Positions 53,937 through 62,839 of a stretch of DNA of 64,000 bases are shown here, piece after piece. Every line of letters begins with the position of its first letter. Within the stretch, counting starts at the first letter, position 1. A program made the translations under genes and the position numbers. The stretch is taken from contig NZ_NXLU01000006.1 of NCBI RefSeq assembly GCF_003364215.1, positions 28,505-92,504 on the forward strand, in the 5' to 3' direction. Origin of the DNA: Helicobacter cholecystus (GTDB lineage: Bacteria; Campylobacterota; Campylobacteria; Campylobacterales; Helicobacteraceae). The notes under the pieces were generated by a model, which saw only the letters and a program-made list of their open reading frames with translations, made no database searches and was not told the origin of the DNA.

Positions 53937-54306
53937 TTTGATTAATCTCCCTCCACGCATCAAGCAAACCTCTTGCTACACGAATGACTGTATCAATTTT
54001 CTCACCATCATTTCTAATATTTGCTTGGGCTAAAAGCTTAATTTGGTGAGTATAAAGTCCTGAAAGATAGTGGGCAACATCACCCCCACGATCATAGTCT
54101 AGAGAATTGATTAACTCACTAAAAATATCTGTCGTCCGATTAATATAGTAAATTTTCTTTTCAATATCTTCTGCTTCAATATAGCGTTTAGCCTGAGAAG
54201 CAAAGCGTAAAATCCCTTCATAAAGCATTTCAATAAGCTTTGCAGGAGATTCGATTGAAACTGAACTTTGTTGATAAAGACTATAGGCATTCCCTCTGAC
54301 CATCAT
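53920..54306 (-). CDS. fliS: flagellin export chaperone FliS
   Basis: FliS binds the disordered C-terminus of flagellin and prevents early assembly in the cytosol. The 128-aa helical protein has YSLYQQSSVSIESPAKLIEM, LYEGILRFASQAKRYIE, INRTTDIFSELINSLD and the Tyr-rich YLSGLYTHQIKL, the standard four-helix pattern. It lies 10 nt after fliD and under the same promoter. Confidence 0.95.
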   Translation of the reverse strand: MMVRGNAYSLYQQSSVSIESPAKLIEMLYEGILRFASQAKRYIEAEDIEKKIYYINRTTDIFSELINSLDYDRGGDVAHYLSGLYTHQIKLLAQANIRNDGEKIDTVIRVARGLLDAWREINQNELAR

Positions 54307-54316
54307 TTATTCCTTC

Positions 54317-56353
54317 TTATTTTCCTTTTGTTGCCTGATTGATCATCATCTGAACACTTTTGAAAGAATTATCGGTTTTGGCAATTTGACTATCATAAGC
54401 TGCAAAACGCTCCGCCATACTGTCATAGCGAGCATTCAGCCTTTCCATAGTTCTTTTTCTATCCTCACGCAAACGCTTATCATCTCTTGTAAGAGATTGT
54501 TCATAGAGTTTAAGAGTAGAATTTGACCCTTTAACCATGGAATCTAAATCCTCATTTAAAACTCTAAAAACTCCACCTACGCGAGTTTCTTTTCCCAAGA
54601 CTGTTTTATCCATACCGATAAAGAACTCTCTGACTGCGTCAGGATTAGCACTTAAGGCACTACGAAGTTTTGACTCATCAAAACTCATTTTACTATTATC
54701 GTCAATACTCAATCCATATTTAATCAAACTTTGAATTTCTAACCCACTTCCTGAACTCATTGAAAAAATTTTATTCACACTGGAGCGAATCATACGAATA
54801 AAACTCACCCCATTAAAAATTCCTGCAGTTTGAGTGTCAGGGTCATAACGTGTAACTTCTGCAAGCTTTGGCATCAATTCATTATATTTTTCTACAAAGC
54901 CCTTAATATCTTCAATAATTGTTTCATTATCAGCAGTAATACTGACTGTTGCAGGACTTCCTTCAGGAGTTGTACTTACAAGTTCAAGATTTACTCCAGC
55001 AACAATATCATTAATTGTATTTGAACCTCGTGTAATACTTACTCCATTATAAATCAACTCAGCATCTTGGGCTGATTGAATATTTTTAAGCTTAAAGGTT
55101 TGCTCTTGGGTTTTGCTGTATTGCGCAAAAGTTCCCTCAGATAATCCAAGTTTTTTTAAATTTTCACGACTTGCTTCATCTTCAGTCTTAATATACACTT
55201 CCCCACTATCAGAATTAATCACCAACCCCCCCTTATCATTAACATAGGCATAAACTCCTGCAATATTATTAATTGCTTGAGCAATGGCTTGTGCATTTTG
55301 CTCCCCAGTATTTTTACTCTGTGTAAATTCTGCAAGATTAAGTGGAATTCCATTAATATTTATGTTTCCTGTAAGTTTCCCACCCTCAACTGCACTTGAG
55401 CTTGTCACAAGATTTTCAACAGGAGTTTCTGTCTTTTTAAATCCAATTTCTTTAGCTTTGTTCCCAAAAACTTGGATTTGATAGCCTCTTCTATCATTGA
55501 TGACAAGAGATTTTCCTCCTAAACCCACTCCAATATTAATATCACTTCCTAAAAGTTCTGAGAGTTCAGCATTCTCTTCAATTGCCTTTTTAATTGCTTC
55601 TTTTAAGGCTCTTGCATTATGGGAACTTTTAGCATTTTCTTCTGTTTTTGGCATCGTAACTATTACAGATTGATCCAATCCATTTACATCTTTAAGCACA
55701 AGTTCCAAATCCCCCTCACCCAGCTCTTGAGGTCCCGAAGCAATTTCATCAGATTGTAAAGTAGAACCAAAATAAATTTTATTCTCTTCCCCTGTTTGTT
55801 TAGAATTAATCATCAACTGATAGGGATTGGCTCCGCCTGTTTTCATCACTACACCCACTGCATTTCCACCAGATTTATCTGTGACAAGTTGAGCAACTTC
55901 GCCTAAAGTTGTTCCTGCTTTAATAGGAATTTTAAAATATTGACCGCGTGCATAAAAGGCTAAAGTCGTATCCTCTTCACAAAACACACTGTTACGATCT
56001 TCAAACTTTGTCCCCACCTCATTAATATCATTTTTTGCAATTTGCTTGACTTCAATATTAATATCCTGAATAGGTACACCTGCATTTGCTGTAGCACGTA
56101 CTGCATCTCCAAGGACATTGACCTTACGCCCAATATAAGTTGAATAATCTGAAAGACTCTGAGCACTGCCACGCATTCCATTAAGCATTCCGATAATACC
56201 GCTAAGTTCTGCTTGCTTCTCGATATTGTCCTTCATCTTTTTATCAATTGGCTCAATCATTGCTTTTTCATCAGCTTTTTTGAGCTTTTCAATGACATCA
56301 TAATTTAAAACATTGCTTCCTACACCTAGAGAGCTGAGTTTTCCCATTGCCAT
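54317..56353 (-). CDS. fliD: flagellar filament cap protein FliD (HAP2)
   Basis: FliD caps the filament tip and folds incoming flagellin. The 678-aa protein has the FliD N-terminal domain (about 1-110: SSLGVGSNVLNYDVIEKLKK), variable outer domains (about 130-420) with FliD beta repeats, and the C-terminal coiled coil (GFVEKYNELMPKLAEVT; RYDSMAERFAAYDSQIAK). The length is close to the H. pylori protein. The extra middle domains are characteristic of Helicobacter and Campylobacter FliD. Transcribed with flaG upstream and fliS downstream. Confidence 0.96.
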   Translation of the reverse strand: MAMGKLSSLGVGSNVLNYDVIEKLKKADEKAMIEPIDKKMKDNIEKQAELSGIIGMLNGMRGSAQSLSDYSTYIGRKVNVLGDAVRATANAGVPIQDINIEVKQIAKNDINEVGTKFEDRNSVFCEEDTTLAFYARGQYFKIPIKAGTTLGEVAQLVTDKSGGNAVGVVMKTGGANPYQLMINSKQTGEENKIYFGSTLQSDEIASGPQELGEGDLELVLKDVNGLDQSVIVTMPKTEENAKSSHNARALKEAIKKAIEENAELSELLGSDINIGVGLGGKSLVINDRRGYQIQVFGNKAKEIGFKKTETPVENLVTSSSAVEGGKLTGNININGIPLNLAEFTQSKNTGEQNAQAIAQAINNIAGVYAYVNDKGGLVINSDSGEVYIKTEDEASRENLKKLGLSEGTFAQYSKTQEQTFKLKNIQSAQDAELIYNGVSITRGSNTINDIVAGVNLELVSTTPEGSPATVSITADNETIIEDIKGFVEKYNELMPKLAEVTRYDPDTQTAGIFNGVSFIRMIRSSVNKIFSMSSGSGLEIQSLIKYGLSIDDNSKMSFDESKLRSALSANPDAVREFFIGMDKTVLGKETRVGGVFRVLNEDLDSMVKGSNSTLKLYEQSLTRDDKRLREDRKRTMERLNARYDSMAERFAAYDSQIAKTDNSFKSVQMMINQATKGK

Positions 56354-56386
56354 AAGCTTAACCTACCTTAGAGAACTTAAAAGGAA

Positions 56387-56752
56387 TTATCCCTTTTTAT
56401 CAAAGATAATTCCTACAAGATCTTGCATCTTTTTCATTAGCTCAATGGCTTCTTTTGAGGGAATTTCTCTAATTACTCTATCTCCACCTGCCTCTTTTAC
56501 AGTTACAAGTAATCCTTCAACCGTGTCATTATAACTGAAGCTTACATCTGTATTTAAGCCCTTCATTTCATTATTGAGTTTTTTTGTAAGTTCAACCAAT
56601 TCTTCTTTGAGCTTTTTTTTCTCTCCTTCATCAAGTTGGGTTTGAATTTCTTTTTGTTTAGGAGATAAAGAAGTTTCTTTTCCATATTGCTTTGCTAAAT
56701 CAATAATTCTATCTTGAGCAAATGCGGATAGGTTATTTTGCATTTCTACCAT
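56387..56752 (-). CDS. flaG: FlaG-family flagellar protein
   Basis: The 121-aa protein carries the FlaG motif set in its second half (KLNNEMKGLNTDVSFSYNDT, then DRVIREIPSKEAIELMKKM). FlaG proteins affect filament length. AAGGAGG precedes the ATG. A sigma-28-like element lies 33-58 bp upstream. First gene of flaG-fliD-fliS-fliT-like-bioD. Confidence 0.92.
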   Translation of the reverse strand: MVEMQNNLSAFAQDRIIDLAKQYGKETSLSPKQKEIQTQLDEGEKKKLKEELVELTKKLNNEMKGLNTDVSFSYNDTVEGLLVTVKEAGGDRVIREIPSKEAIELMKKMQDLVGIIFDKKG

Positions 56753-56784
56753 TTGTTCCTCCTTGAACCTAGATTGATATGTCT

Positions 56785-56810
56785 ATATCGACAAAAGGTT
56801 TAAAATTTTA
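56785..56810 (-). promoter_or_regulatory. sigma-28 (FliA)-like promoter of flaG-fliD-fliS
   Basis: On the minus strand TAAA (56810-56807), 16 nt, CGATAT (56790-56785), with the start predicted near 56778 and a 26-nt leader. The -35 begins just after the stop of the EnvC-like gene. FliA control of this late flagellar operon is well known in Helicobacter; the exact spacing should be confirmed experimentally. Confidence 0.6.
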
Positions 56811-56812
56811 AA

Positions 56813-58027
56813 TTATTTTTTGATTAATTCTAAAGGATTGATATATTGATCCTTAATTGTAACCTCAAAATTAAGCCTATCATCCACCTTTCCAATCACA
56901 TATCCCTTAGGGACTCTTAATCCTGGTCTTACAGTTGGTGCAATCTTATCAAGATGAGCATAAATAGTATGCATCTGATTAGGATGCTCAATAATGACAA
57001 CTTTTTTAAGCATAGGAGTATTTTTTGCAAAAACAATCTTCCCTCCAAGAACGCTTTTCACATTGGCATTTTTATTCTTCGGTGCTAAAACCAAAGCTTC
57101 ATTAAAGACTTTGATTTTATATACAGGATCAAAATATGCCCCAAAACGCTGTTCAATTCGATAAGAATCTAGAGGTGCAATTGTTTTGCTTCCCTTATAT
57201 TTTGTTGTAGAAACTTGGCGATATGAACTTCCCACCTTCTTAACCTCTAAAGGAGCATTGAGCGATTTTTTATCCTCACTCTGTGCTTTTGCTAAAGCTT
57301 TTTGTCTTTCACGCTCTTGCATATCTCTTTTTTTAATATTAAGTTTTTCTAAAATCTCATCAAGACTTTCTCTCTCTTGGACAATTTGAGAAAGCTTTTG
57401 ATTATAGTTTTGGATATCTCCCTCAAATTTTTCAATCATTTTATTACGCTTTTTTATTCCTTCTGCAAGCTGTTTGCGTTTATCCACTTGGGTTTTAATC
57501 AGTCCTTGAAGCTTTCTAATTTCATTAGAATATTTTTGAATATTTTCACTCAAAATCTTTTTTTCTTCTGTAAGAGTGTTGATTTGAAGTTTTGCATTTT
57601 TACTGAGTGTATTAAAGAGCTCTTCTAAGAGCATATCCTCAACTCCACTTACTTGCTCTTTATTGGCAATCACTTTAAAAGCCAATTCTTGGGTAATCAA
57701 GGCTGTGATTTGCTTTTGGATTGTTGCATCACGTTCTTGGAGCTCTTGATGTTTTTCTTGTGTGATCTTAAGCTCTTTTTCTTGTTCAGAGAATCTCCCA
57801 CGATTATCCTCAATCTCTTTTTCTAAAATTTGAATCTGACTGATCAATGCATTAATCTCTGTATTTTGAGAAGTAATTTCCTCTCCAAGCTCTTGGATTT
57901 TTTTATTAATACGCGCTTGTTCTTTAATTGTGTTAGCAATCTTGGCTTGATTTTTTTTGATATCTTTATCGATATTTGAAGAAACCAAAAAAGTAAAACA
58001 ACAAAAAAGAATAAAACACTTTTTCAA
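56813..58027 (-). CDS. EnvC-like murein hydrolase activator with degenerate LytM domain
   Basis: The start is placed at TTG 58027 (AAGG 8 nt upstream, 1 nt after the ftsX stop), giving 404 aa. There is a signal peptide (KKCFILFCCFTFLVSS), a long coiled coil (about 25-245) and a C-terminal LytM/M23 domain (about 280-404). The metal ligands of active M23 enzymes are missing: the HxxxD segment reads FNEALVLAP and the HxH reads RLNFEV, although YAHL is kept. That is the pattern of EnvC, which activates amidases rather than cutting peptidoglycan. It adjoins ftsX and ftsE, and in E. coli FtsEX controls EnvC. No separate amidase is nearby. Confidence 0.85.
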   Translation of the reverse strand: MKKCFILFCCFTFLVSSNIDKDIKKNQAKIANTIKEQARINKKIQELGEEITSQNTEINALISQIQILEKEIEDNRGRFSEQEKELKITQEKHQELQERDATIQKQITALITQELAFKVIANKEQVSGVEDMLLEELFNTLSKNAKLQINTLTEEKKILSENIQKYSNEIRKLQGLIKTQVDKRKQLAEGIKKRNKMIEKFEGDIQNYNQKLSQIVQERESLDEILEKLNIKKRDMQERERQKALAKAQSEDKKSLNAPLEVKKVGSSYRQVSTTKYKGSKTIAPLDSYRIEQRFGAYFDPVYKIKVFNEALVLAPKNKNANVKSVLGGKIVFAKNTPMLKKVVIIEHPNQMHTIYAHLDKIAPTVRPGLRVPKGYVIGKVDDRLNFEVTIKDQYINPLELIKK

Positions 58028-58028
58028 C

Positions 58029-58838
58029 TTAATAATCCTTTTGTCGCACAATAACAATAATCGCTGAAAGCACTGAAATCACAACAGAGACAAGCAAAAG
58101 TGAAAGAAAATCTCTCACCGGTGTAAAAATCACATTATCAATTTGAAGTGAAGTAAAAAGTGTATAAAACTCTTGACTTTCAAGTACATAAAAAATCCCC
58201 ACAATGACAAAGAAAGATGAAATAAACGAATCTATAATAGCAAGCTTGAATAAAATCTTATTTTTAGTCCAACTTGGTGCTCCAAGATAGCTCATAATCT
58301 CCATACGTTTAGAGTGTTGTAAATGCCAAATTTCAACTTGTTTAACCATAAGCACAATACTTAAAATCCCCAATAATCCACCAAAAAATAAAATACTTTT
58401 TTTAAGCAATAAAAGTAACCGATAAACCTTAGAGTGCGTTTTGGCAAAAAGTTCAGCTTTTTGTACCCCAGGGATAGAAAGTAAGGCCGTATTAATGCGT
58501 TTAAGCTCGCTTTGATTAGGAAAAATAAACAAAGTAATAGAGTAAAACAAAGGGAGCTGACTTTTAAGAAAATCTAAATTTTCAGCAGAAATTGTATGCT
58601 CTAATTCTTTTAAAACCACTTGAGGATCAATCTCACGCATATCTTTGACTTCTTTAATCTTGCTTTGAAGCTGTGTAAAACTAATAGGTGTTTTTGATGC
58701 AATGACAATAGAGTAATCTTGGGAGAGCTTTTTTTCATGTTCTAGCACTGCACGATTGACAAGCATTGCACTCTCAAGGCTAAAGAGCAACATCACAAGG
58801 GGAAAAATCAGTGAAAGGTGTTGTTTAATGAACCTCAT
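58029..58838 (-). CDS. ftsX: cell-division membrane protein FtsX
   Basis: The 269-aa inner-membrane protein has four TM helices (about 8-28, 155-178, 200-225, 240-262) and a periplasmic domain between the first two. With FtsE it forms the ABC-like complex that couples septation to peptidoglycan hydrolysis through a periplasmic activator, probably the EnvC-like protein 1 nt downstream. It overlaps ftsE by 14 nt. Sequence identity to E. coli FtsX is low; position and layout carry the call. Confidence 0.88.
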   Translation of the reverse strand: MRFIKQHLSLIFPLVMLLFSLESAMLVNRAVLEHEKKLSQDYSIVIASKTPISFTQLQSKIKEVKDMREIDPQVVLKELEHTISAENLDFLKSQLPLFYSITLFIFPNQSELKRINTALLSIPGVQKAELFAKTHSKVYRLLLLLKKSILFFGGLLGILSIVLMVKQVEIWHLQHSKRMEIMSYLGAPSWTKNKILFKLAIIDSFISSFFVIVGIFYVLESQEFYTLFTSLQIDNVIFTPVRDFLSLLLVSVVISVLSAIIVIVRQKDY

Positions 58839-59496
58839 AAACTACTCCATCATCAATAAGGATTTTTTTACTTACTATATCAAGCATACTTGGAATTTGA
58901 TGTGTAACAACAAGCACTGTAATTCCAAGCTGCTCATTAGCTCCTTTAAGAAGCTTCCATACTAAAGAGCTTGAATACTCATCAAGATTTCCAGTAGGCT
59001 CATCTGCAAGGATTAAAAAAGGGTTATGCACAAGTGCTCTTGCCATTGCTACCCTCTGTTGTTCTCCACCACTAAGCTCTAAAGGATATTTTGAGGCTTT
59101 ATGTGCCATATTGGTATGCTTAAGGAGTTTTTGTGTGCGTTGATTGCAAACTTCTTTGGAGTATTCATTAATTTGCAAAGGGAGTTTGACATTATCCTCT
59201 ACATTCCACTCTTCAATCAGTTTATAATCTTGAAAAACAATTCCAATACTTTTTCTAAGTTTTAAAATATCAGAATTACTAGGAGCTTTCATATTAATCC
59301 CCCCCACCTTCAACTCCCCTCCTCTAATCTTAAGCGCACCATAAAGAGATTTAAGTAAAGTGCTTTTTCCACTTCCACTCTCTCCAACAACAAAAACAAA
59401 ATCCCCCTTATTGATCATAAAATTTGCACTCTTAATGACTGGCTCTGTTTTCTTATAATAGAGCTCAAGATTTTTTGCCTCTATGATTGCACTCAA
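58825..59496 (-). CDS. ftsE: cell-division ATPase FtsE
   Basis: FtsE is the ATPase partner of FtsX. The 223-aa ABC ATPase has Walker A VVGESGSGKSTLLK, the Q-loop VFQDYKLI, the signature LSGGEQQRVAMARALV, Walker B LILADEPTGNLDEYSS and the H-loop VTHQI. It overlaps trmB by 4 nt and ftsX by 14 nt. Confidence 0.95.
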   Translation of the reverse strand: MSAIIEAKNLELYYKKTEPVIKSANFMINKGDFVFVVGESGSGKSTLLKSLYGALKIRGGELKVGGINMKAPSNSDILKLRKSIGIVFQDYKLIEEWNVEDNVKLPLQINEYSKEVCNQRTQKLLKHTNMAHKASKYPLELSGGEQQRVAMARALVHNPFLILADEPTGNLDEYSSSLVWKLLKGANEQLGITVLVVTHQIPSMLDIVSKKILIDDGVVYEVH

Positions 59497-60662
59497 TTAT
59501 CTCTCCTTATTTGCCTTAATAATTCTTGATGAGCTTGATAGCTTGCCAAAGTTGGCAAAGGATCTGCACTGATATACCTTGCGCCATCATCATCAATTAC
59601 AACAAACTTACTTTGTGGTTGATTAAAATCTCCAAAACTGAGTTTTAAGACGCAACGATTTGAATGTTGAAAAATACTATCAATGTGTAGAAAGAAATCT
59701 TTCTGAATAACTTTTAAAGGGATTGTATCAAAACTTCTCTTTAGTTTTTGCACTTCAGGGAAACAAAAACGTTCAATCTCTTGCCTAGGCTCTGAATCAC
59801 TCAAAGCATACACAAAAAGATCATAAATATTTTTTTCTTGCTTTCTCCATCGTTGCTCATATTTACTTACAACTCTATGATTAAAATTTTTTCTTACTCT
59901 AAGATCTAGGAGTGAGTGATTGAGTGAAATGCCTAAAGCATAATTAAAATAATCTTCATCATCACTTCTTAACTCTAAGCTCCCTCCTTTTTTTAAAACC
60001 CTCATACTCTCTTGTAAAAATCGATCGCTCCACACTCTTCTATGGGGTTTTTTACCCCAAGGAACAGGGAAATGCACATAAATAGCTCCCACCACATTTG
60101 AAGCAATAAGCTCAAGAAAAATTCTTGCATCAAAATTAACAATATACAGATTATTTAATCCCAAAATTTCAATCTGTCGCAATACCTGCTCAATTGAAGG
60201 CGTGTGAATCTCAATACCTACAAAAAGGGTCTGTGGGTTAGTTTTGGCTTTTTGTAAAATATGACGTCCTGACCCAAAGCCAATCTCTAGTTCAAAGGGT
60301 GTAGAGAAATTTAAAAAATCCCAAATACTTTTTTGATAAGGGGATTGCAAAGTTTGACGCAAGGAATCATTATTAAGATTATGATGTGTAATATATTCTT
60401 TAAAAAAAGCACAAAGTGCTCTAATCGCACCCTTATAAATCCCTGTAGGAATAGAGTGGGAAAGTTTTTCACACTTTAAAATATAATCATTATGCTTATG
60501 CCTAAAGCGTTTCTGGATAAAAAATTCATATTTCCCAAAACGTGTAAAAATCAAACTATGAGAAGGATCATTGAGTTTTTCAACAAAGTATTTAAACTCA
60601 TATCCCTCATTTTCAAAAGGAAATGGGGGAAGATAAACTTGTGAAGCGAGAGCGTGAGGCAT
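59493..60662 (-). CDS. trmB: tRNA (guanine-46-N7)-methyltransferase, long form
   Basis: TrmB makes m7G46 in tRNA. The SAM-dependent core shows EIGFGSGRHILQKAK, FVGIEIHTPSIEQVL, HFPVPWGKKPHRRVWSDR and GGSLELRSDDEDYF in order. The 389-aa length is about 150 more than the usual TrmB, due to an N-terminal region (1-130) and a C-terminal region (about 310-389). Neither has a motif I recognise. The long form appears typical of Helicobacter/Campylobacter. Overlaps ftsE by 4 nt. Confidence 0.9.
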   Translation of the reverse strand: MPHALASQVYLPPFPFENEGYEFKYFVEKLNDPSHSLIFTRFGKYEFFIQKRFRHKHNDYILKCEKLSHSIPTGIYKGAIRALCAFFKEYITHHNLNNDSLRQTLQSPYQKSIWDFLNFSTPFELEIGFGSGRHILQKAKTNPQTLFVGIEIHTPSIEQVLRQIEILGLNNLYIVNFDARIFLELIASNVVGAIYVHFPVPWGKKPHRRVWSDRFLQESMRVLKKGGSLELRSDDEDYFNYALGISLNHSLLDLRVRKNFNHRVVSKYEQRWRKQEKNIYDLFVYALSDSEPRQEIERFCFPEVQKLKRSFDTIPLKVIQKDFFLHIDSIFQHSNRCVLKLSFGDFNQPQSKFVVIDDDGARYISADPLPTLASYQAHQELLRQIRRDN

Positions 60663-60670
60663 AAGATTCC

Positions 60671-61888
60671 TTAAGGAAGCGTAAGCTTAAAGGTCTGAGA
60701 AGGTTCACTTGGAATTTGATTGACATCAACAAACTCTACCCAATATGTATATGTCTTTCCCTTCTCCATTTCTTTATCCACAAACTTTGTTTCATTGTTT
60801 GCAACCCTAAACTTAAGAGGATTTCCAAAACTCCCCTCTTTGCGATAAACATAAACTGCGCTTACCCTTGAACTTGGAGTTTCCCAACCAATCACAGCCT
60901 TCTCATCTACAACACTAGCCCCCTTAATCACAGGTGGAGGGGGAGGAGTGAGAGAAACCCCCATTACAGGCACTTGGGCAAGCGATCCTGCAATCCCATA
61001 TTCATCAACTCCCACAACTTTAAAAAACCATACCGCACCATTATCTTCTGTCTTAAACTCAAAATAAGTATTTTTACTCTCCCCTACTTTTTTATATTTT
61101 CCTTTTTCTTCTTGTGAGGCATAAATTGCATAATGTGAAATATCAGATTGTTTTGAAGCATCCCATTTGATGATAATGAGTTTGGGAACATCTTTTGAGG
61201 CAGTGATATTATTTAAAGGTGCTGGGGGATATTTTGTTGTTGCTGAAACCACAGGAGAATAACGCCCCTTAATCCCATTAAAATCAATACTTGCCACACG
61301 ATATTCATAAGTGCTTCCATCAGCTAAATTTGTATCAAAATACTCAATATTTAAGCGATTGGACACTTCTGCAATCTCTCTCCACTGCCCATCAATCTTT
61401 TTTTCTATAATGTAGCCATTGACACTTGGATTAGGATGGGGATTCCAAAGGATTTTAATCATTCTTGGAGTATCCTTACTTGCATAAGCCATTTCTAAGG
61501 GTTGGATAAAAGAAGTTTTGGCTGCAAAAATTTTAGATCGTGCAGAAATCGTATCATTAGCTCCCAAGGTTGCAAACTGATAGTAATAAATGCTTTCATT
61601 CTTTAATCCCTTATCTACAAAATGCGTTGCAAAAGGATTAGCAATAATAGCTATGCGTTTAAACTCTTTTTCTTCTTTTGCCTTACGATAGATGACAAAA
61701 CCTTTAATACTTTTATCTTTTTCATTAAGCTTCCACTCAAAAGCAATGGAGCTTACATCAGGCATAATTCTCACTTCACTTAAAGGAACCAGAGATAAAT
61801 TAGTTGTTGGGTTAAAAAATAAATCTGCACATCCACTAAAAACAATCCCCAAAACAATGCAGTATATGTTTTTTAGAGATAGCCTCAT
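60671..61888 (-). CDS. fibronectin type III repeat lipoprotein
   Basis: The 405-aa protein has a lipoprotein signal (CIVLGIVFSGC, acylated Cys at about 20) and four FN3 domains: about 35-130, 135-230, 235-320 and 325-405. Each has a Tyr/Trp-containing core (GFVIYRKAKEEKEF; GYIIEKKIDGQWREI; HYAIYASQEEKGKYK; AVYVYRKEGSFGN). A PPPPP linker precedes the last domain. It should be membrane-anchored in the envelope. The role is unknown; such proteins bind polysaccharide or other proteins. The gene starts inside the rluD 3' end (53-nt overlap), and the same order occurs in H. pylori (recalled). Confidence 0.82.
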   Translation of the reverse strand: MRLSLKNIYCIVLGIVFSGCADLFFNPTTNLSLVPLSEVRIMPDVSSIAFEWKLNEKDKSIKGFVIYRKAKEEKEFKRIAIIANPFATHFVDKGLKNESIYYYQFATLGANDTISARSKIFAAKTSFIQPLEMAYASKDTPRMIKILWNPHPNPSVNGYIIEKKIDGQWREIAEVSNRLNIEYFDTNLADGSTYEYRVASIDFNGIKGRYSPVVSATTKYPPAPLNNITASKDVPKLIIIKWDASKQSDISHYAIYASQEEKGKYKKVGESKNTYFEFKTEDNGAVWFFKVVGVDEYGIAGSLAQVPVMGVSLTPPPPPVIKGASVVDEKAVIGWETPSSRVSAVYVYRKEGSFGNPLKFRVANNETKFVDKEMEKGKTYTYWVEFVDVNQIPSEPSQTFKLTLP

Positions 61889-62807
61889 TCACTTCCTCCA
61901 TTAAAAAATTTTGTTTTAAGAATCCTATCATATCTTCAAAAAGTGGGGCTTGGATAAATATAGGTTCTTTTGAAATGGGGTGAGTAAAATACATCATATA
62001 AGCGTGCAACATTAAGCGCAAAGAGGTGTGATCTTTTTTTCCATAAAGTTCATCACCTAAAATATGGCGAGAGAGAGTTTCAAGATGAAGGCGAATTTGA
62101 TGTGTTCTGCCCGTATAGAGTTTAGCCACACATAGCGACCCTTCTCTTCCTTGGAGCAAGGGGATAAAGCTTGTTTTAGAATAACGTCCCTCAAAGAGTT
62201 TTGCCATTTTTAAGCGATGATTAGGATTTCTACCCATATTGCACTCCACATCTACCCTATCTTTAAGGGGCAAATCTGTAATTGCTAAATAATAGCGTCC
62301 CATTATCTTATGCTTAAGTTGCTCACTCAGCACATTATGAGCTTGATTACTCTTAGCAATTGCGATAGCGCCACTTGTGGGTTTATCAAGACGATGGACA
62401 ATTCCATAGCGTTCTTCTCCTGCAAGATTTGAAAGCTTAAATCCTCTGCTTTTAAGATAATCCACTAAGGTCGCCTCCTTAACACTTGGAGCCGAATGCA
62501 CTACAAGATGTGGGGGCTTATTTAAAACAAGCACATCTTCATCTTCATACAAAATAGCAATCTCACCAATAAAATCACTTTTACTCTCTTGCTCCTCTTT
62601 TTGGGGAGATAAAACACAGAGACAATCCCCCTCTTTTAAAAATATCCCATTTTTATTGCAAGGCTTAGAATTAAGCAAAACTAGCCCTTTTTTGATCACT
62701 TGATGGACTTGGCTTTTACTCTCTTGCAAAGCAGAGGTGAGAAAGTGGTCTAATCTTAATTTTTCACTGATATCTATATCTTTAGAAGTTATAATAAACT
62801 TTTTCAT
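61836..62807 (-). CDS. rluD: 23S rRNA pseudouridine synthase, RluD/RluC family
   Basis: The 323-aa enzyme has an N-terminal S4 RNA-binding domain (about 12-75) and the RluA/D catalytic core with GIVHRLDKPTSGAIAIAK, whose Asp is the catalytic residue. YGKKDHTSLRLMLHAYM and RTHQIRLHLETL follow. RluD acts on the helix 69 loop of 23S rRNA; RluC and RluA are alternatives. It diverges from rodA with start codons almost touching (62807). The rodA -10 lies within the first codons of rluD. Confidence 0.88.
   Translation of the reverse strand: MKKFIITSKDIDISEKLRLDHFLTSALQESKSQVHQVIKKGLVLLNSKPCNKNGIFLKEGDCLCVLSPQKEEQESKSDFIGEIAILYEDEDVLVLNKPPHLVVHSAPSVKEATLVDYLKSRGFKLSNLAGEERYGIVHRLDKPTSGAIAIAKSNQAHNVLSEQLKHKIMGRYYLAITDLPLKDRVDVECNMGRNPNHRLKMAKLFEGRYSKTSFIPLLQGREGSLCVAKLYTGRTHQIRLHLETLSRHILGDELYGKKDHTSLRLMLHAYMMYFTHPISKEPIFIQAPLFEDMIGFLKQNFLMEEVNEAISKKHILHCFGDCF
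62790..62795 (+). promoter_or_regulatory. -10 element for rodA
   Basis: A perfect TATAAT lies within the first codons of rluD on the opposite strand. It predicts a start near 62802 and a leader of about 38 nt to the TTG at 62840. Confidence 0.5.
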
Positions 62808-62839
62808 TGATAATAACTTTAGACTTTTTAGGATTGTTT

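Noticed and set aside
56793..56802. A second TAAA closer to the flaG -10 as the -35
   Set aside because: The spacing to CGATAT would be only 8 nt, too short for any sigma-28 promoter.
62807..62839. TTG 62807 as the rodA start
   Set aside because: It shares a base with the rluD start codon and lacks a ribosome-binding site. TTG 62840 has AGGA at 6 nt and begins at the conserved N-terminus.
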